From Bursaphelenchus xylophilus (lineage: Eukaryota > Nematoda > Chromadorea > Rhabditida > Aphelenchoididae): a DNA stretch of 64,000 nt. Positions 1 to 9,905 of the stretch are shown here, in pieces. The stretch is from contig CAJFCV020000005.1 in NCBI GenBank assembly GCA_904066235.2, positions 682,001 to 746,000 of the forward strand. Reading direction: 5' to 3'. The position numbers and the translations under genes are program-made. Position 1 is the first letter of the stretch. Every line of letters begins with the position of its first letter. The notes beneath the pieces were generated by a model. That model saw only the letters and a list, made by a program, of their open reading frames with translations. It was not told where the DNA came from and did not search any database.

Positions 1-3
1 TGA

Positions 4-282
4 CTCCCGTTTTATTTTTCGCAATTTGGAAGGACAATAAGTCAAGATGTCCTTCGATGTAGCACGTTGCACCGCAATTATATGGTTACGGCGGAATGTG
101 CTGCGCGGGTTGTCTATTACTACTCCAAAGCCAGCATGAAAGTTGCTTTTGGGTCGGATCTTTCCATGACGTTTCGTCCACTTAAGCCAGAGGAAGACAA
201 GTCAATAAAATTCCCCTCAATTTTTTTGGGCGCCAACCTACCGTACTGGCCTTTCAGCAAAAACTTTGTTCAGGCATTTTGA
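4..282 (+). CDS. possible C-terminal exon of an unknown gene (partial)
   Basis: An open frame runs from base 4, just after a TGA, to a TGA at 280-282. The middle part reads like real protein, with a stretch around VVYYYSKASMKVAFGSD followed by a charged PLKPEEDKS segment. No splice acceptor is obvious because the window begins here, so this may be the last exon of a gene whose body lies to the left. I recognise no family. The final 20 residues are low in charge and may already be non-coding. A spurious ORF is also possible. Confidence 0.3.
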   Translation, partial: LPFYFSQFGRTISQDVLRCSTLHRNYMVTAECAARVVYYYSKASMKVAFGSDLSMTFRPLKPEEDKSIKFPSIFLGANLPYWPFSKNFVQAF

Positions 283-450
283 AATGTCTGGAAACCTCGA
301 AACCGAAATATGGAATGTCTACGGAAGAGTCAGCATTGCTCATCAAGGCAATATGAGAAACAATATAAAATTACAATCGAAATGAAACACAATTTTGATT
401 GACAGTCTTGCTTGTTTTTTCGAAAGACAAAACCTTTTTCAAAATTCTGC
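272..450 (+). promoter_or_regulatory. duplicated 5' flank of four-TM gene copy 1
   Basis: About 180 bp directly upstream of the start codon is nearly identical to 6233-6412 upstream of copy 2, including the stretch from GAAACCTCGAAACCGAAATA to the ATG. The tandem duplication therefore carried the proximal promoter or 5' UTR with the gene. A piece of the same flank also occurs in inverted orientation near 10455-10515. No TATA box was recognised. Confidence 0.45.
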
Positions 451-2055
451 ATGTCCCGTGGAACTCGCTATTATCTGCATCGTGGAACAATTGTGTCTGC
501 GCTGGTCGGAACGGCGTTGCTGATCATCTCCGCAACGACCCCTCATTTCTACGTCGGCGATCGGAGCGCGTGGACTTACATTGACAAACAGGAGGACTCG
601 TCACCAACCCATGAGGTAAGTGAAAGTCAACCTTCGGATAACAGCTCCCAATCGTTACCTCACGGGAACCAAACAGCGCTTCAGAGCTCCACAATGTCGC
701 TTGAGGACCTGCCAATGTCGCCTTTGCCTTACACTCACCAGGTAAATGTTCAAATGCGACGTCCCGCCTCGGAATCGCCCATTATCGCTTTCTGGAACGA
801 CTACTAGTCGTTCCAGAAAGTGCGTAGACTTTTCGTCGCAAATTTTCTTGCACAGTGCACGTCGCCGATTTCCGTCCGGCGACTTTCCGGACGGACTAGT
901 AGTATACTAGTAGTATCATCCACTAGTACTAGTCCGTCCGGAAAGTCGCCGGACGGAACATTACGCTTTTTCAAAAGTGCAGACACATTTTCCGGCCTTT
1001 TTTGCACCGCACAGTGCAAGTTTCGTGTTCCCCGCGCGACGCGATCCGATTCGAAACATTTTTGCACTGTGCAATTTCAAAAAATTCGCGCCGGCTCCGT
1101 TGAGAAAAGCTTGCGTCGCAGCGATATCCGGTTGCACAGTGCAAAAGGTCAAAATGCACCCCGCAAAAGGGAGTTTTGTGCACGGTGCGGCCCACGACAA
1201 AATGTGTCTGCACTTTTGAAAAAGCGTAATAGTCCGTTCGTAAAGTCGCTGGAATGATTTCGGCGACGCGCACTGTGCAAGAAAACTCAGGGTGCGGGCG
1301 ACAGCTCGAAAAAGCCTATTGCACTGTGCAAAAAACCAAAAATTGCACAGTGCAAAGTGAACTTTCGGTTTCGCGGAGTGCATGTCGCCAAAAACATTCC
1401 AGCGACTTTACGAACGGATTAGTATCAGTCTGTCGGAAAAATAACGGCGGATCGTCGCGCCTCGGAATCTCCCATCATCGCTTTGCGACGGCTGCCGAAG
1501 CTGGAGATTTGGTGCGCGATAGAGGCGAGGCGAGACATTTTGATACGACGATCCGCCGTTATTTTTCCGACAGACCGATACAAAGTCGCGATTTTTCCAA
1601 AAATTGGGGGAAAAAATCTCTGACCGCTCTCTGCACTTTGAACACTCTACCGGCAAACATCGTTGAATATCGAAAATTTGGCCTTTTTTTGAAAGCAATC
1701 AAACAATTTCTTACAGAACGAAGAAACGAAGAACAACGAAGAAAGTCTGACCGCATTCAAAGTGCACAACAGTCTCCAAATCGTCGCAATTTTAATCTCC
1801 TGCATTGGGACACACTACGGCTTGTATGGCGCCGTCCGTTCGAGTTACCGCGCCTTTCTGGTACTCCCCATCGCAACGATTTTTGCCACCGGCTTCTCCG
1901 TTTATGGGATGACCTTTTTTTTCATCACGGTGGGACAACCGACTGAAGAATCGGACCTCAGCGGCTTCAGTTTTGTCGGATTCATTGTGGCACAAGCTCT
2001 TTTATTGTTTTCCGCGATTATTGGGATTATTTATAGCCTACTTCCGAAGTATTAA
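451..2055 (+). CDS. four-transmembrane (claudin-like topology) protein, copy 1
   Basis: Two exons: 451-741 and 1717-2055, joined at phase 0, giving about 209 aa. Seen: exon 1 starts MSRGTRYYLHRG and has one hydrophobic segment (about residues 14-36), then a hydrophilic Ser/Pro/Gln-rich loop. Exon 2 has three more segments (about LQIVAILISCIG, FLVLPIATIFATG and FVGFIVAQALLLF) and ends LLPKY. The donor is CAG|GTAAAT and the acceptor TTCTTACAG. This four-helix layout with a first extracellular loop resembles the PMP22/claudin superfamily, but I see no diagnostic W-GLW-C-C loop motif, so family membership is inferred from topology only. Copy 2 at 6413-7751 has the same exon structure. The intron (742-1716) holds foldback repeats. 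The stop codon lies inside a TTAA used as the insertion site of the adjacent element. Confidence 0.78.
785..1260. repeat. nested palindromes and GCACNGTGC-rich foldback in the intron of copy 1
   Basis: Around 790-835 a perfect palindrome centres on ACTAGT (CTTTCTGGAACGACTACTAG and its mirror). At 868-955 a second inverted repeat carries the terminus GTCCGGCGACTTTCCGGACG. From about 990 to 1250 come repeated GCACAGTGC/GCACTGTGC palindromes, then the same terminus near 1235-1255. This family recurs at 15870-15900 and 62083-63490. Confidence 0.6.
1424..1582. mobile_element. about 160-bp MITE with the 36-bp-family terminal inverted repeat
   Basis: The element begins ATCAGTCTGTCGGAAAAATA and ends with the reverse complement, TTATTTTTCCGACAGACCGAT. 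Its interior includes CCCATCATCGCTTTGCGACG and GGAGATTTGGTGCGCGA. Interior relatives occur near 28425-28545, 29460-29590 and 37225-37378. It is non-coding. This appears to be the unit whose terminus was amplified into the arrays at 22-44 kb. Confidence 0.65.
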
Positions 2056-3360
2056 AAGACGATTTCTGAGTCAGTGAATCAGCCGCCAGTTAGGCGTGGA
2101 CATAGGAAAAAATCGAATTTGAGTTTTTTGCATCAAAATGACTGTTGGTATTAGGTTCCAAACAAAAGCGAACAATATTTTTTCCTAAAACTTTCAGCAA
2201 GGTACCATTTTTTACTATTTACTGTTTTTGAAGTAATTGGCTACAACTGTCGTATCTTTCCTCGAAGTGCAATAATTTTGCGGCCTACAACGTTTTCGAC
2301 CCTTGCGAAGACGATGGAAGAATTATTTTTGGTCTCTTCCTACTGTAACATACCGTAATACCGTATCGGCCGCTAAAAAACGGCCGTAAAATCTTTGTTT
2401 CTGAAAACCCACAGCTGATTTTTTGATATGTTAATCAGTGTAAAATTCTGCTCTAGACGCAATCAAAAAAAGTTCAAAAAAGCGAATGACAAATTTCGTG
2501 GTATAGTGGTTAGTGGTCGGGACTACCACTCCAGCTCCCCAGGTTCGATTCCGGGTGGGTGCAAATCTCGAAAAAATACTAGAAATCGGCTTTAATGGAA
2601 CAATCAAAGCTATTTGAGGGATACTAAGTGATTTTGGACAATAACGGCACCTGCATGTGAGCCTAAAACGGACTTTTTGAAATTTTTGAGGCTTAATACG
2701 TGAAAAATAAAACGGCTTCAAACCGGCTGAAATTGATACCACTTCCTCTAGGGCTAATTATAAGACACTTTCCCGTTAACTTTTTTTGGGATCTTACTGT
2801 ATCGTGGATTACTGTAACATAAAACTTATTCTCCTAAACCGTGGTTTACTTCAGAATTCTCGCACAAAATTTTTAGTTTTTTAGTTAGATATTTTAATAA
2901 AAAAACAAAGATCCACTCTTGTTGTATAAGTTAAAATTTCCCCCCGTCTCCAATGTGTGTTGACGTTATCAACAACTGGTGAAACTGCGTGAGATTACTC
3001 AGGTGTTTCAAGTCGTACCGCCATATAAAAAATATTTCTACGCAAACCAAGCCTTTCTTAATCATTTTAAGCGTAATGATGGGGATACGAGTTTCTGCGC
3101 TATGTGGTATACAAAAAATGGAAACGTGTTTCATGCTACAGTAATCCACGATACAGTAAGATCCCAAAAAAGTTAACGGGAAAATGTCTTATAATTAGCC
3201 CTAGAGTAAGTGGTATCAATTTCAGCCGGTTTGAAGCCGTTTTGTCTTTCACGTATTAAGCCTCAAAAATTTTAAAAAATTCGTTTTAGGATCCCATAAA
3301 GGTGCCGTTATTGTCCAAAATCACTTAGAATCAATCAAATAGCTTTGATTGTTCCATTAA
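2056..3360. mobile_element. TTAA-flanked palindromic element, truncated copy
   Basis: Starts AAGACGATTTCTGAGTCAGT directly after a TTAA. The left arm (2056 to about 2930) contains a tRNA-like sequence. The mirror-image right arm begins after the centre but stops near 3360, where it abuts the saposin-like pseudogene. The complete copy is at 8508-10341. The TTAA target fits the piggyBac superfamily, but no transposase is present, so this is a non-autonomous foldback. Short ORFs within it are not coding. Confidence 0.7.
2492..2562 (+). other. tRNA-like (Pol III A/B box) sequence inside the element
   Basis: Shows an A-box-like TGGTATAGTGG and a B-box GGTTCGATTCC at normal tRNA spacing. The possible anticodon loop CTACCAC would read ACC (Gly). 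The 7 bases before the A box do not pair with TGGGTGC after the T arm, and the T stem has a mismatch, so this is a tRNA-derived relic or internal Pol III promoter rather than a functional tRNA gene. Confidence 0.6.
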
Positions 3361-3552
3361 AGTCGCTGATAAACCTCAATCCCGCTCAAGGATTTCCCGG
3401 CGTCCGAAAGGAATGGGGCAATCCCGAAGTTGAGCAGCTTTTGTTGAACATTTTCTTCGGCGAGCTGAAGAGTATTACTGTCGTCTTTTGTGGATACTTA
3501 CCGCAATTCCCGCTACGCATATCAACAGTAGACCGGCTCTGCGACTATTCAT
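3357..3552 (-). pseudogene. truncated saposin-like gene (copy of 18658-19293)
   Basis: The start codon at 3552 opens MNSRRAGLLLICVAGIA, almost the same signal peptide as the intact gene at 18658. A short intron follows (GTAAGTATCC...TTCAG) at the same position, then exon 2 up to the codons for IEVYQ. At that point the sequence switches to the right arm of the TTAA element and meets an in-frame TAA (3357-3359). The cysteine-rich half is missing, so it cannot encode a working saposin fold. The promoter-proximal sequence CCCCATTTGTCAACCATGA is conserved with the intact gene. Confidence 0.8.
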
Positions 3553-3624
3553 GGTTGACAAATGGGGATTTGGTTTTCAGAGCAATTCTTTATAAATCGA
3601 AGAGGGCCTGGAGAGGGAACCATT

Positions 3625-3700
3625 TTGCCATATTTTTGATACTTCTGGGATGTAAAATGGTACGTTTTTTGCCACTGGGTCAGGTCCCCTACCGTAGTTT
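3625..3700. repeat. half copy of the 245-bp TA-flanked MITE
   Basis: Contains the family end GTTTTTTGCCACTGGGTCAG followed by GTCCCCTACCGTAG, as in the complete copies at 38043-38290, 41553-41815 and 55371-55625. Only one arm is present. Its last bases supply the stop codon of the small secreted-protein gene read on the minus strand. Confidence 0.65.
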
Positions 3701-3964
3701 CTTACGAGGGTTTGCGTAGGTGGTGATGTTACCAACAACCGCTTTTCCAACTTCGTTAGCTTTGTCCTGAAAATTCAACGATAAATGAGGATACCGTATT
3801 AATCAAATTTTGCTGGTTATACTGCTATTGCTAACCTTAATGGCGTTACCAGAATCCACTACTGCTTTGGGAATCTGCTTTAATGGGTCGATGATCGTGT
3901 TCCATAAATTCCCAGAGGCCACATGACAAGACACAACCAACAACAAGACAAATGGTAGTCGCAT
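3689..3964 (-). CDS. small secreted amphipathic peptide, 68 aa
   Basis: Two exons on the minus strand: 3836-3964 and 3689-3766, phase 0, donor AAG|GTTAGC and acceptor TTTTCAG. The product begins MRLPFVLLLVVSCHVASG, a clear signal peptide. It continues with a short mature part containing NLWNTIIDPLKQIPKAVV and DKANEVGKAVVGN, which could form amphipathic helices, and a basic tail RKKLR. No cysteines remain in the mature peptide. I recognise no family; an antimicrobial or haemolymph-peptide role is only a guess. The TAG stop lies in the edge of a MITE, so an originally longer C-terminus may have been replaced. A TATA-like box lies about 35 bp upstream. Confidence 0.6.
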
Positions 3965-3993
3965 TTCAAATTACTCGTAATGAAATCCGGTGC

Positions 3994-4004
3994 CCTTTAT
4001 ATAC
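3994..4004 (-). promoter_or_regulatory. TATA-like box of the small secreted-peptide gene
   Basis: Read on the minus strand, GGTATATAAAGG lies 30-40 bp before the ATG at 3964. Its position and sequence fit a core promoter. Confidence 0.5.
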
Positions 4005-4244
4005 CAGTCAATTCATCTTCTTTTGTAGGATTGCAAACGAAGGTTTCCAATTATAGTTCGGCATTTGATTTCTGGAAGCCGAAGCGACAACTGATTGAGA
4101 AATTGTGATCTTGTTCAAATCAGAAAATCAATTAATTTTGAATCAATTGAATGGACATTGTTATTACCGTATTGCAAAGGGCGTCACGTTTTTCCAAAAA
4201 GACCTATTTTGACATTTCCAAATTATTTATTAATAAAAAATGTA

Positions 4245-4445
4245 TCAAATTTTTTATTTACTCTGCGACACAGTGCAGAAAAAAGTTACGGTTCAAATGA
4301 TACTGTAAGTTTTATCTTATCTTCAGACCACCACGACTACCACCACTACCACGACTACTCCGGTAAATTTATGGGCATAAATAAATTTTGTTTTCTCTAT
4401 GTCACTGCACTGTGCGATGGGAAATACGTAGCATTACACCGGAAG
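4245..4445 (+). pseudogene. transposed fragment of the Thr-rich membrane protein gene (exon 7 and flanks)
   Basis: This 200-bp block is a near copy, in opposite orientation, of 13965-14120. It has the same intron end (CTTATCTTCAG), the same 12-codon Thr/Pro exon (ACCACCACGACTACCACC... ending CCG) and the same downstream intron with CACTGCACTGTGCGATGGG. Flanking exons of the parent gene are absent. It is either a fragment left by rearrangement or part of a decayed paralogue whose last exon is 5711-5987. Confidence 0.65.
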
Positions 4446-4518
4446 AAAATTCGCTACCTTATTCTATGATGGTCACACTTTCAATGATACGATAATTGTT
4501 CTTGCTTTCAGTGAGATT

Positions 4519-5707
4519 CGGAGTTGGACGATTGGGGAAAAAGACGATTGGGGAAAGGGACGATTGGGGAAAAAGACGATTGGGGAAAAGTACGATTGGG
4601 GAAACCGAAAAGTATTATTTTTCTTCCATGCAAATGGCGAAGTTAGGATAATCGAGGGTGCTCATTTCGAAAATGACATTCATTTTTTTGATTCTTACTT
4701 TTTTCCTTAAGTAGTACTGTAAAGTAGTAATTTTTGATTTTTTTTCATAAATACTCGATTTAGGGGTTTTCGAGAGTGCTGATTTCGAAAATCATGTAAA
4801 TTTTTCCTCTAGTACAACATAGCACTATTCTGATACTATATAGTACGAAGTGAAAATATGGCTTTTGACGTTAATGGTGTTGTTTTGATGCTTAGTACTC
4901 TTCAAAAACACGTTTTAATCACTTGGTGCTATATAGTACTATCTGATACTATGTAGTACGAGGTGTAAAGTTGGCCTTTAGGCGTTCGTGGTGTTGTTCT
5001 GGTGCTTAGTACGCCTATTTTTACTTTGTACTACATAGTATCAGACAGTACTATATAGCACCAAGTCTTTAAAACGTGTTTTTGAAGAGTACTAAGCATC
5101 AAAACAACACCATTAACGTCAAAAGCGATATTTTGACTTCGTACTATATAGTATCAGACAGTACTATGTAGTACTAGAGGAAAAATGAACATCATTTTCG
5201 AAATCAGCACCCTCGAAAACCCCTAAAGCAAGTTTTTCCCGAAGAGAATCAAAGAATTTTCATCCCGGGGTCGCTTTACCCCATTTTGGGTCGCAATCGA
5301 TGCGGGGTCGCAATCGATGCGAGGTCGCAATCGAGCGGGGTCGCAATCGAAGGATTCCCCTGCAAATTCGGGTTTATCGCGGGCAAAAGTGCACGTCGCT
5401 AGTGCAAAAAGGGGAAATCGCGGCGACAAATGCGAAAAGATGCACAGTGCGGATGAAATGAAAGAAGAGTGCACGGTGCAAAATGTGTCAGGACTTTATG
5501 TCGCGACTAGTACTACTTAAGAAAAAAAGTAAGAATCAAAAAAAAGAATGTCATTTTCGAAATGAGCACCCTCGATTATCCTAATTTCGACATTTGCATG
5601 GAAGAAAAATAATACTTTTCGGTTTCCCCAATCGTACTTTTCCCCAATCGTCTTTTTCCCCAATCGTCCCTTTCCCCAATCGTCTTTTTCCCCAATCGTC
5701 CCAGTTC
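4519..5707. mobile_element. 1.19-kb foldback element with 10-bp target duplication (Mutator-like)
   Basis: Flanked by the direct repeat CAGTGAGATT at 4509-4518 and 5708-5717. The ends are inverted repeats containing GGACGATTGGGGAAAAAGACG iterations. The arms (about 4525-4800 and 5490-5705) are mirror images, and a second nested inverted repeat lies inside (about 4780-5020 versus 5020-5225, around TAGTACTATATAGTACC motifs). The central 5240-5510 part has tandem GGGGTCGCAATCGATGC units and GCACAGTGC palindromes. Long inverted repeats with a 9-10-bp duplication fit the Mutator superfamily. No transposase is encoded. A related end fragment lies near 8205-8260. Confidence 0.75.
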
Positions 5708-5710
5708 CAG

Positions 5711-5987
5711 TGAGATTACCCTCCTCTCCTTCAGAGCTTCAAAGGAACTGGGCATCATGACAGTGCATAACAAGGGCAAGTCTAACATCAACCTCGTCGA
5801 ATCCGACGCTCGGACGATGGTTCCTCAGTACACTGAGAAGTTCAAAGAAGAATTGGAGCAAAGTACATGTTCAATTCAAAAGTGGGAAGATGCTACACAG
5901 ATCCCTACGTTCAACTCAGGAGAAGAAACATGCTACACAGATTCCTCAAACTACCGTCAACGCTCCGGCTACCAATGCAACCGCTGA
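5711..5987 (+). CDS. terminal exon of an unknown gene, interrupted upstream by the foldback element
   Basis: After the acceptor TTCCAG at 5705-5710, the frame starting GAG ATT ACC stays open to TGA at 5985-5987. It reads hydrophilic protein (for example MTVHNKGKSNINLVESDAR and QYTEKFKEELEQSTCS). Before insertion, the same exon would have followed CTTGCTTTCAG at 4501-4511. An internal ATG at 5757 is an alternative start. A polyadenylation signal follows at about 6129. The upstream exons are not identified, apart from the Thr-exon fragment at 4245-4445. I recognise no family. Confidence 0.45.
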
Positions 5988-6126
5988 TCCTTCTTCACAA
6001 AGGGAGATGTTGAGTCCCGAGACGAACCCTACAACGTCATTGGCATTGCGTTTGTCCCGTTGTCAATTATTATTATTTATTCAGTGAATGTTCCGGTGTA
6101 ATGCTACGTATTATTACTTTTATGTG

Positions 6127-6134
6127 ATAATAAA
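6127..6134 (+). terminator. polyadenylation signal after the terminal exon
   Basis: AATAAA within GATAATAAATCTTTCC, about 140 bp after the TGA at 5985-5987, supports a real 3' end in this region. Confidence 0.4.
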
Positions 6135-6412
6135 TCTTTCCTTATTATCTTTCTACATCTGGCTGACTTCATAGCTTCACCACCACCTGTCTACATACAA
6201 CAACTGGCGCGTGAAGTATACAACACTTTTTTCATTCATTTTGAAATTTCTGGAAACCTCGAAACCGAAATATGGAATGTCTGCGGAAGAGTCAGCATTG
6301 CTCATCAAAGCAATATGAGAAACAATATAAAATTACAATCAAAATGAAACACAATTTTGATTGACAGTCTTGCTTGCTTTTTCGGAAGACAAAACTTTGT
6401 TAAAAATTCACG

Positions 6413-7751
6413 ATGTCCCATGGAAGTCGCTATTATTTACATCGTGGAGCAATTGTGTCGGCGCTGGTCGGAACGGCGTTGCTGATCATCTCCGCAACGA
6501 CCCCTCATTTCTACGTCGGCGATCGGAGCGCGTGGACTTACATTGACAAACCGGAGAACTCGTCACGAACCCATGAGGAAAGTCCAAGTCAACCTTCGGG
6601 AAACAACTCCCAACCGTTGCCTGCCGGTTCCCAAATGCCGCATTTGCCTTCCGCTCACCAGGTAAGTGTTCAAAGTGCGACGCACAGATTTCCCATAGAT
6701 TTTCGTAGACTTTTTACAGTTTTTCGCTTTCACACAGCGCATCTTGAATTCTTGCCGCCACCGCACTGCGGATTTTGCGCTCAAAGGGTTATCATTCAAC
6801 ACGAAAGTTGGCATTCTGTTTCCGCTTATGAAAGTGTCCAAAAAATCCGTCTCAATGACGGTTTTTTTGGACAAGGTCAGACGAAAGGCGAAATATTGCG
6901 TAAACTGAAGAGATTTTCTATCACGAAACTGACTCATTTGATTTTTTTCGTTTTAGGCTCAAAAAATCCGCCTTGTTCCAGACTAGACACGGCTCGTCGG
7001 CCGGCCCGGGCCGTTTTAAATTTGCTTTGGCCCGGGCCGGCCCATTGAAACGAAAGTCTCCCCAAGTCTAACTCCTTATGACCAAATTTTTTTCTATCAT
7101 CATGTAAATGGATAAATACTGTGTTCCATAGCTATCTAAAAACAAAAATACCTTTAAAAAAACCAATGGTGTCTTGACATTGCGTTTATTTTCATTATCA
7201 ACCCCAATTTTCGCTTCGAGATTCTGGATTTAAAATATTCTGGGCTGGGCCGGGCCGGGCCGAAACGATTTGAAATCGGGCCGACGGGCCGAAATTTCGG
7301 CCCGACCCACGGCTGCACTTTGAACATTCTCCCGGCAAACATCGTTGAATATATATGCCGGCTGCCTTTGCAAAGCGCAAGCCAAAGTTCGGCCTTTTTT
7401 TGGAAACAAACAAACAATTTCTTGCAGAACAGCGACAGAGGTCTCACCGCATTCAAGGTGCACAACAGTCTCCAAATCGTCGCAGTTTTAGTCTCCTACA
7501 TTGGGACACACTACGGCTTGTATGGCGCCGTCCGTTCGAGTTTCCGCGCCTTTCTGGTACTCCCCATCGCAACGATTTTTTCCACCGGCTTCTCCGTTTA
7601 TGGGATGACCTATTTTTTCATCACGGTGGGACAGCAGAATGGAGAATCGGACCTCAGCGGCTTCAGTTTTGTCGGATTCATTGTGGCACAATTTCTTTTA
7701 TTGTTTTCCGGGGTTATTGGGATTATTTATAGCCTACTTCCGAAGTATTAA
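6413..7751 (+). CDS. four-transmembrane (claudin-like topology) protein, copy 2
   Basis: Two exons, 6413-6661 and 7428-7751, phase 0, giving about 190 aa. It starts MSHGSRYYLHRGAIV. The four hydrophobic segments match copy 1 at 451-2055. The main differences are a shorter Ser/Pro/Gln loop after helix 1 and a different linker at the start of exon 2 (NSDRGLTAF instead of NEETKNNEESLTAF). The donor CACCAG|GTAAGT and acceptor TTTCTTGCAG are good. The intron carries unrelated GC-rich repeats, so the two introns diverged by separate insertions after duplication. The stop sits in TATTAA, the pre-insertion state of the site occupied by the element in copy 1. The family call rests on topology alone. 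Confidence 0.78.
6975..7315. repeat. GC-rich inverted repeat in the intron of copy 2
   Basis: GGCCGGCCCGGGCCG blocks at 6995-7045 and GGGCCGGGCCGGGCCGAAAC blocks at 7240-7310 face each other and flank about 200 bp of AT-rich DNA. The same GC-rich family occurs at 42603-42650 and 47225-47345. Confidence 0.6.
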
Positions 7752-8507
7752 ATTGAAATAATGAGAAGTTTTGAATGTAACATCTAAAATGAATATTAAA
7801 TTTCGAGTTGAAGGTTGCTGATTTGATGAAATAGCCGAGTTAAATGGATTCTGAGTATCAATAAACTTGCTTATCCACTTAGAAACGGCAAAAAAACTTT
7901 GAATTTGATCTAAAAAATTACGTGTTTTGCTGTCTGATCTTCATGAACAGTAAAAAGGCTGAGATTTGGTATTGAGATTTGTTTCCAAGGCGCTTATGTA
8001 TTTTTTTCTGCAATCGTGATTTGCTTCATTTACACATTGCTCTGTCTAAAACAATGTTTGATGCTGAAGATTCCCCGTAAAATTGTTTTATGTAGTAATA
8101 TGACTAGGCATTGGCGTTGTTTTATGCATGTTTGAGCAATGTTTTCAGGATTTGCTAACTGTAGATGAAAACTTACTGTTTAATGCGGAGTTTATCTTTA
8201 AACCGGAGTTGGACGATTGAGAGCGCTGATTTCGCAAATGACATCCATTTTTTTGATCTTTAAATTTTTCCTTAAGTAGTACTGTAGAGTATTATTTTTT
8301 TGATTTTTTCACAAATACTCGTTTCGGGGGGTTTCGACCTTGCTGATTTCGAAAATATTATAATTCGAACAAATTTTTGAAATGTTTTCGTTTCGGGGCT
8401 TGGGAAAAGGAATTCTAGCGATTTACTTGTTATTTGCACATAATCATTACGACTATCTTCTTACTCCACTCTCTGGCACTGTCTGTGTTTAAATTCCGTG
8501 CTTCCAG
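7752..8507. other. intergenic region without recognised gene
   Basis: AT-rich DNA after copy 2. The only recognisable content is a solo end of the Mutator-like foldback around 8205-8350 (CCGGAGTTGGACGATTGAGAGCG, then sequence like 4660-4790). No convincing ORF, RNA gene or splice signals were seen. Confidence 0.5.
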
Positions 8508-8932
8508 TTAAAAGACGATTTCTGAGTCAGTGCGTCAGCCGTGGACATAGGAAAAAATCGATTTTGAGTTTTCTGCATTAGAATGACTGTTGGAAGGGGC
8601 TAAGCAAAAGCGAACAATATTTTTTCCCAAAACCTTCATCAAGGTATATTTTTTTACAATTTACTGTTTTAGAAGTAATCGCCTCCAGCTGTCGTACCTT
8701 ACCTTACTGTGCGATGATTTGATGGTTACTGAAGTTTTTGACCCTTGCGGTGACGATGGAATCATTATTTTTCCGATTTTCCTACTGTAACATACCGCAA
8801 TACCGTATCGGCCGCGAAAAAACGGCCGTAAAATCTTTGTTTCTGAAAACCCACAGCTGATTTTTTGATATGTTAATCAGCGTAAAATTCTGCTCTAGAC
8901 GCAATCAAAAAAGTTCAAAAAAGTGAATGACA

Positions 8933-9003
8933 AATTTCGTGGTATAGTGGTTAGTGGTCGGGACTACCAATCCAGCCTCGCAGGTTCGATTCCGGGTGGG
9001 TGC
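8933..9003 (+). other. tRNA-like sequence in the left arm
   Basis: A box TGGTATAGTGG and B box GGTTCGATTCC, with a possible anticodon loop CTACCAA flanked by a partly paired stem. The acceptor strands do not pair, so it is tRNA-derived rather than a tRNA gene. Confidence 0.6.
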
Positions 9004-9834
9004 AAATCTCGAAAAAATACTTGAAATCGACTCTAATGGAACAATCAAAGATATTTGATTGACACTAAGCAAATTTGGACAATAACGGCACCTGTATGGG
9101 AACTTAAAACGGATTTTTAAAAATTTTCGAGGCTGAATACGTGAAAAATAAAACGGCTTCAAACCGGTTGAAATTGATAGGACTTACTCTAGGGCTAATT
9201 ATAAGACACTTTCCTGTTAACTTTTTTTGGGATCTTACTGTATCGAGGATTACTGTAACGTGAAACACGATTCCGTTTTTTGTGTACCACATAGCGCGGA
9301 AAGCTCGAACCCCCACCATTACGTTTAAAATGATTAAGAAAGGCTTGGGTTGCGTATAAATATTTTTTATATGGCGGTACGACTTGAAACACCTGAGTAA
9401 TCTCACGCAGTTTGACCAGTTGTTGATAACGTCAACACACATTGAAGACCCGGGAAAATTTTAATTTGAACACTAAGAGTGGATCTTTGCTTTCTTTTTA
9501 AAATATCTAACTAAAAAACTAAAAATTTTGTGCGAGAATTCTGAAGTAAACCGCGGTTTACGGGAATAAGTTCTATGTTACAGTAATCCACGATACAGTA
9601 AGATCCCAAAAAAAGTTAACGGGAAAGTGTCTTATAATTAGCCCTAGAGTAAGTCCTATCAATTTCAACCGGTTTGAAGCCGTTTTATTTTTCACGTATT
9701 CAGCCTCGAAAATTTTTTAAAAATCCGTTTTAGGCTCCCATACAGGTATCGTTGTTGTCCAAAATTACTTAGTATTAATCAAATAGCTCTGCTTGTTGCA
9801 TTAAAATCGATTTCCAGTATTTTTTCGAGATTTG

Positions 9835-9905
9835 CACCCACCCGGAATCGAACCTGGGAGGCTGGATTGGTAGTCCCGACCACTAACCACTATACCACGA
9901 AATTT
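9835..9905 (-). other. tRNA-like sequence in the right arm
   Basis: Mirror copy of 8933-9003: CCGGAATCGAACCTGGGAGG is the B-box region on the minus strand and CCACTATACCACGA the A box. Same defects in the acceptor stem. Confidence 0.6.

Noticed and set aside
2492..9905. Functional tRNA genes
   Set aside because: A and B boxes are present but the acceptor strands do not pair and the T stem has a mismatch in each copy, and all copies lie inside one mobile element.
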